In this document: piece by piece, positions 60,474 through 64,000 of the stretch
Layout: every line of letters begins with the position of its first letter
Numbering within the stretch: the first letter of the stretch is position 1
Assembly: GCF_024323335.1 (NCBI RefSeq)
Contig: NC_066583.1
Span: 364,991,877-365,055,876 of the forward strand
Direction of reading: 5' to 3'
Length of the DNA: 64,000 nt
DNA from: Lathyrus oleraceus
Lineage: Eukaryota; Streptophyta; Magnoliopsida; Fabales; Fabaceae
The notes under the pieces: generated by a model
Databases searched by the model: none
What the model was told of the DNA's origin: nothing
The model's input: the letters and a program-made list of their open reading frames with translations, nothing else
Translations under genes and position numbers: made by a program

Positions 60474-62069
60474 TTATGCGAAGTATTTTTTAACTGCGTC
60501 TGAATTCACAGGGGAAGTGAAGTTTTCACCATCCATAGTCGCAAGCATTAAGGCTCCACCATCAAAAACCTTGGTGACAATATATGGTCCATCATAGTTA
60601 GGAGTCCACTTACCCCTGTGATCTGTTTGAGGAGGGAGGATCCTTTTCAACACCAAATCTCCGACTTGGAAGCATCGAGGATGCACTTTCTGATCAAAGG
60701 TTCTCTTCATCCGACTCTGATACAACTGCCCATGACAAATGGCTGCCATTCGCTTCTCTTCGATAAGACTCAACTCATTGAGCCTTGTTCGGATCCATTC
60801 AGCTTCGTCTAACTTGACATCCAACAGTACTCTTAGAGAGGGAATCTCCACTTCAACAGGTAGGACTGCTTCCATACTATATACAAGGGAGTAAGGGGTT
60901 GCCCCGGTCGATGTACGTACTGAAGTACGGTACCCATGCAAGGCGAAGGGTAGCATCTCATGCCAATCTCTGTACGTGACGACCATCTTCTGCACAATCT
61001 TCTTTATGTTCTTATTTGCTGCCTCAACAACGCCGTTCATCTTAGGGCGATAAGGGGAAGAATTGTGATGCTGAATGTTGAAGTTCTGGCACAACTCCTT
61101 CATCATTTTGTTATTGATATTAGAACCATTATCAGTAATGATTCTTTCAGGAATCCCATAACGACAAATGATTTCTTTCTTAATGAATCGGGCAACCACA
61201 TGTCTGGTGACCTTCACAAATGACGCTGCTTCGACCCACTTGGTGAAATAGTCGATGGCAACAAGGATGAAGCGATGTCCATTGGAGGTGGTCGGCTCAA
61301 TCTTTCCAATCATATCAATGCCCCACATAGCAAAAGGCCACGACGAAGACATCACATTCAGAGGATTTGGCGGCACATGCACCTTATCAGCATAAATCTG
61401 GCATTTATGACACTTCCGAGCATATTTGAAACAATCAGATTCCATGGTCATCCAATAATAACCCGCTCTCAACAAGTTCTTAGCCATTGCATGTCCGCCG
61501 ACATGAGTACCGAAGGAGCCTTCATGAACTTCCTGCATTAACATGTCTGCTTCGTGTCTATCCACGCATCTGAGCAAAACCATGTCGAAGTTCCTCTTAT
61601 ACAGAACATCGTCTTTGTTCAGGAAGAAGCTGCCTGCCAATCTTCTCAAAGTCTTTCTATCCTTGTTGGATGCCCCTGCAGGGTACTCTTGATTCTTCAG
61701 AAAGCACTTGACGTCATGATACCAAGGCTTGTCATCAACTACCAGTTCAGCAGCGAACACATACGCGGCCCTATCAAGACGCATAACATCGATCCTGGGA
61801 ACCTGGTTCCACCGAATCACCTTGATCATGGAGGATAGAGTAGCAAGAGCATCTGCCATCTGATTCGCATCACGAGGTATATGATACAACTTTACTGTTG
61901 TGAAGAAAGTCAACAGTCTTCTCGTGTAGTCTCTGTAGGGGACCAGAGTAGGCTGGAGAGTATTCCAATCGCCATTCACTTGATTGATCACTAGAGCTGA
62001 ATCTCCGAAGATGTCCAAAGTCTTGATTTTGCTCAATACCCAAGATACATGCTTCATACTCAGCTTCAT
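60474..62069 (-). pseudogene. RNase H tail and complete integrase, element R
   Basis: 531-codon open frame. Residues about 15-80 are the end of the second RNase H (IFGDSALV; PRDANQMADALA). The integrase follows: finger with H182, H189/H193, C220 and C223; core with D252 (GIDMIG), D313 (TDNGSN) and E349 (VVEAAN). D313 and E349 have 35 residues between them, the standard DD35E spacing. The C-terminal domain has GPYIVTKVFDGGAL and ends VKKYFA. All catalytic residues are present. It is cut from upstream pol by a frameshift near 62030-62050, where residues after EACILGIE are lost. Confidence 0.88.
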
Positions 62070-62700
62070 TATTGGTGCACTCGAAAGTTAGACGGGCGGT
62101 GAAAGGCATGTGGGCACCTTTCGGGGTGGTAATGACGGCACCAATTCCACTTCCTCTGGCATTGACGGCCCCATCAAACATTAAAGTCCACTTTTCATCT
62201 GGATCAGGTCCCTCCTCAACAACTGGCTCTTCGCAGTCTTTCATCTTGAGGAACATGATGTCTTGATCCGAAAAATCAAACTTCATCGGCTCATAATCTT
62301 CAACTGGCTGTTGAGCAAGATAGTCTGACAGAATACTCCCCTTGATGGCTTTTTGGGATGTATACTGGATGTCGTACTCTGTCAGTACCATTTGCCAACG
62401 AGCAACCCTTCCGGTGAGAGCTGGCTCCTCGAATATATACTTGACTGGATCCATCTCTGAGATCAATAAGGTTGTATGAGTCAGCATGTATTGCCTCAAA
62501 CGCTTAGCGGCCCATGCAAGTGCACAACATGTCTTTTCAAGCATTGAGTATCTCGACTCGCAATCTGTGAATTTTTTACTCAGGTAGTAGATGGCATGCT
62601 CTTTCCTACCTGTCTCGTCGTGTTGACCGAGAAAACAACCCATGGAATTATCAAGTACTGTCAAATACATAATCAGTGGTCTCCCTGGGACTGGAGGCAT
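62040..62700 (-). pseudogene. RNase H region, element R
   Basis: Open from 62700 and in a different frame from the integrase ORF below about 62040. It has YAIYYLSKKF-like sequence (HAIYYLSKKFTDCESRYSML), DPVKYIFEEP, FDGAVNARGSGIGAV, and TNNEAEYEAC with the RNase H Glu intact. A stop near 62713 (LIL/YL boundary) separates it from RT. Otherwise it is better preserved than any L copy. Confidence 0.85.
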
Positions 62701-62715
62701 AAGGATATGGGGATT

Positions 62716-63934
62716 CTACAAATACTCTTTTATCTTCTCGAAAGCCCTTTGACAATCATCATTCCACCTGATAGCCTGATCTTTTCTCAATAATTTGAAT
62801 ATTGGCTCACACGTGGCTGTTAGGTGAGAGATGAATCTTGCAATGTAGTTCAACCTCCCTAAGAACCCACGAACTTGTTTCTCTGTTCTTGGTTCCGGCA
62901 TTTCTTGTATCGCTTTCACTTTGTCCGGATCCACCTCAATCCCTTTTTCACTAACAATAAAACCCAACAGTTTTCCAGATCTCACCCCGAAAGTACACTT
63001 GTTCGGATTAAGCCTCAACTTGAATTTCCTCAAGCGCTCAAATAGTTTCTGCAGATTCACCAGATGTTCTTCTTCTGTCTGAGATTTGGCAATCATATCG
63101 GCAACATAAACCTCGATTTCATGATGAATCATATCATGGAAAAGAGTCACCATCGCTCGTTGATATGTCGCCCCAGCATTTTTCAGACCAAATGACATCA
63201 CCTTGTAGCAGAAGGTGCCCCATGGGGTTATGAAAGTTGTCTTCTCCATGTCTTCTGGTGCCATCTTGATTTGATTATAGCCAGAAAAGCCATCCATGAA
63301 GGAGAATATCGAGAACTGAGCTATGTTATCCACCAAAACGTCAATGTGAGGTAATGAGAAATCGTCCTTAGGGCTAGCTCTGTTCAGATCCCGGTAGTCG
63401 ACACACATCCGTACCTTTCCATCCTTCTTAGGTACTGGAATGATGTTTGCAATCCATGGCGGATAATTGGTGACTGCTAGAAACCCTGCATCCAACTGTT
63501 TTTGCACTTCTTCCTTTATCCTGACAGCCATCTTTGGTCTTGTTCTTCTGAGCTTCTGCTTGACCAGAGGACAACCTTCTTTGAGAGGCAAGCGGCGTAC
63601 CACGATGTCTGTGTCAAGCCCTGGCATGTCCTGATAAGACCAAGCGAAGATGTCAACATACTCTTGCAGCAATTCAATCAACCCCTTCTTCACATTATCT
63701 TCCAAAGCAACCCCTATCTTGATCTCTCTCTTGACGTCCTCGGTGCCAAGATTAATCACTTCAGTAGACTCTTGATGCGGTTGAATGACCCTTTCCTCTT
63801 GTTTCAACAACCTGGCAAGTTCTTCAGGGAGTTCACAGTCTTCATCACCCTCTTCTTCAGCTTGAAAGATTGGATTTTCAAAGTCGAAGCGAGCCATAGC
63901 ATAACCGTTATCGATAGGATCCGGTGATGTGCAT
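62716..63934 (-). pseudogene. Reverse transcriptase, element R, with YVAD active site
   Basis: 393-codon open frame (62716-63897), extending upstream to a likely intron acceptor at 63934/63935. Motifs are WSYQDMPGLD (86-95), VDYRDLNR (166-173), SFMDGFSGYNQIKM (199-212), FGLKNAGATYQ (236-246) and KCTFGVRSGKLLGF. The catalytic motif is YVAD at 264-267: codon GCC at 63100-63102 where YVDD needs an Asp. This should abolish polymerase activity. The frame runs past RT into the connection region (RGFLGRLNYIARFIS) and stops near 62715. Confidence 0.9.
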
Positions 63935-64000
63935 CTGCATGAGTGATGGTATGTGCTTATGAGTGTGAAAAAAAGTGAAAACTAAACAAAACATTGCCAG
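63935..64000 (-). other. Intron 3' end of element R (cut by the window edge)
   Basis: Sense sequence ends TCATGCAG before the pol exon, in the place of the intron acceptors of L and E. The rest lies outside the window. Confidence 0.5.

Noticed and set aside
1..64000. Host protein-coding gene
   Set aside because: Every stretch of coding character matches Gag, PR, RT, RNase H, integrase or Ogre ORF1. Nothing else shows exon-like structure.

Overview
The window is a block of nested LTR retrotransposons from a large plant genome. No host gene, tRNA or rRNA gene is recognisable in it. The large elements are Ty3/gypsy of the Tat/Ogre type. The evidence is a Gag-PR-intron-RT-RNaseH-IN order, an extra ORF1 upstream of gag, an 18-nt primer binding site matching the tRNA-Arg site known for Ogre, a very long LTR (5.8 kb), and tandem repeats between pol and the 3' LTR. 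Ogre elements of this size and abundance suggest a legume, most likely tribe Fabeae (pea, vetch, faba bean or grass pea). The species cannot be fixed from the sequence.

All large elements read on the minus strand, so each is described from right to left. Element R (about 56.1-64.0 kb, cut by the window edge) has a nearly complete pol (60474-63934), a post-pol region with 37-bp tandem repeats, a polypurine tract and a truncated 3' LTR (about 56121-58235). Its pol carries a stop codon, a frameshift and an RT active-site change (YVAD for YVDD).

Element L (1-56120) follows directly. It has a decayed ORF1 (DUF7745-like), gag, protease, the Ogre intron, and then pol. Its intron-RT-RNaseH-partial-integrase segment has become a head-to-tail array of 2855-bp units (4558-51241, eight units U1-U8). 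The array ends in a ninth copy, U0 (953-4557), which keeps the integrase core and C-terminus. All copies carry stops and frameshifts, and the central units share mutations missing from the edge units. This is the pattern of a young satellite homogenised by unequal exchange, here made from the coding part of a retrotransposon.

Unit U4 is split at 14902/38748 by a 1.48-kb solo LTR with a CAACA target duplication. That solo LTR is itself split by a 22.36-kb Ogre derivative, element E (15668-38022), with a GTGAG target duplication. E is a chain of LTR, internal region, LTR, partial internal region and partial LTR. Its full internal region has lost most of gag and pol, so it is non-autonomous. The order of events was decay of L, amplification of the pol segment, insertion of the solo-LTR element, insertion of E, and then duplication plus deletion within E.

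Two features cut across the elements. One is a row of short stem-loops just after the pol stop codon in L, E and R, several capped by CCC-GAAA-GGG in the sense strand. The other is a scattered motif in the post-pol regions that is complementary to the element's own primer binding site.
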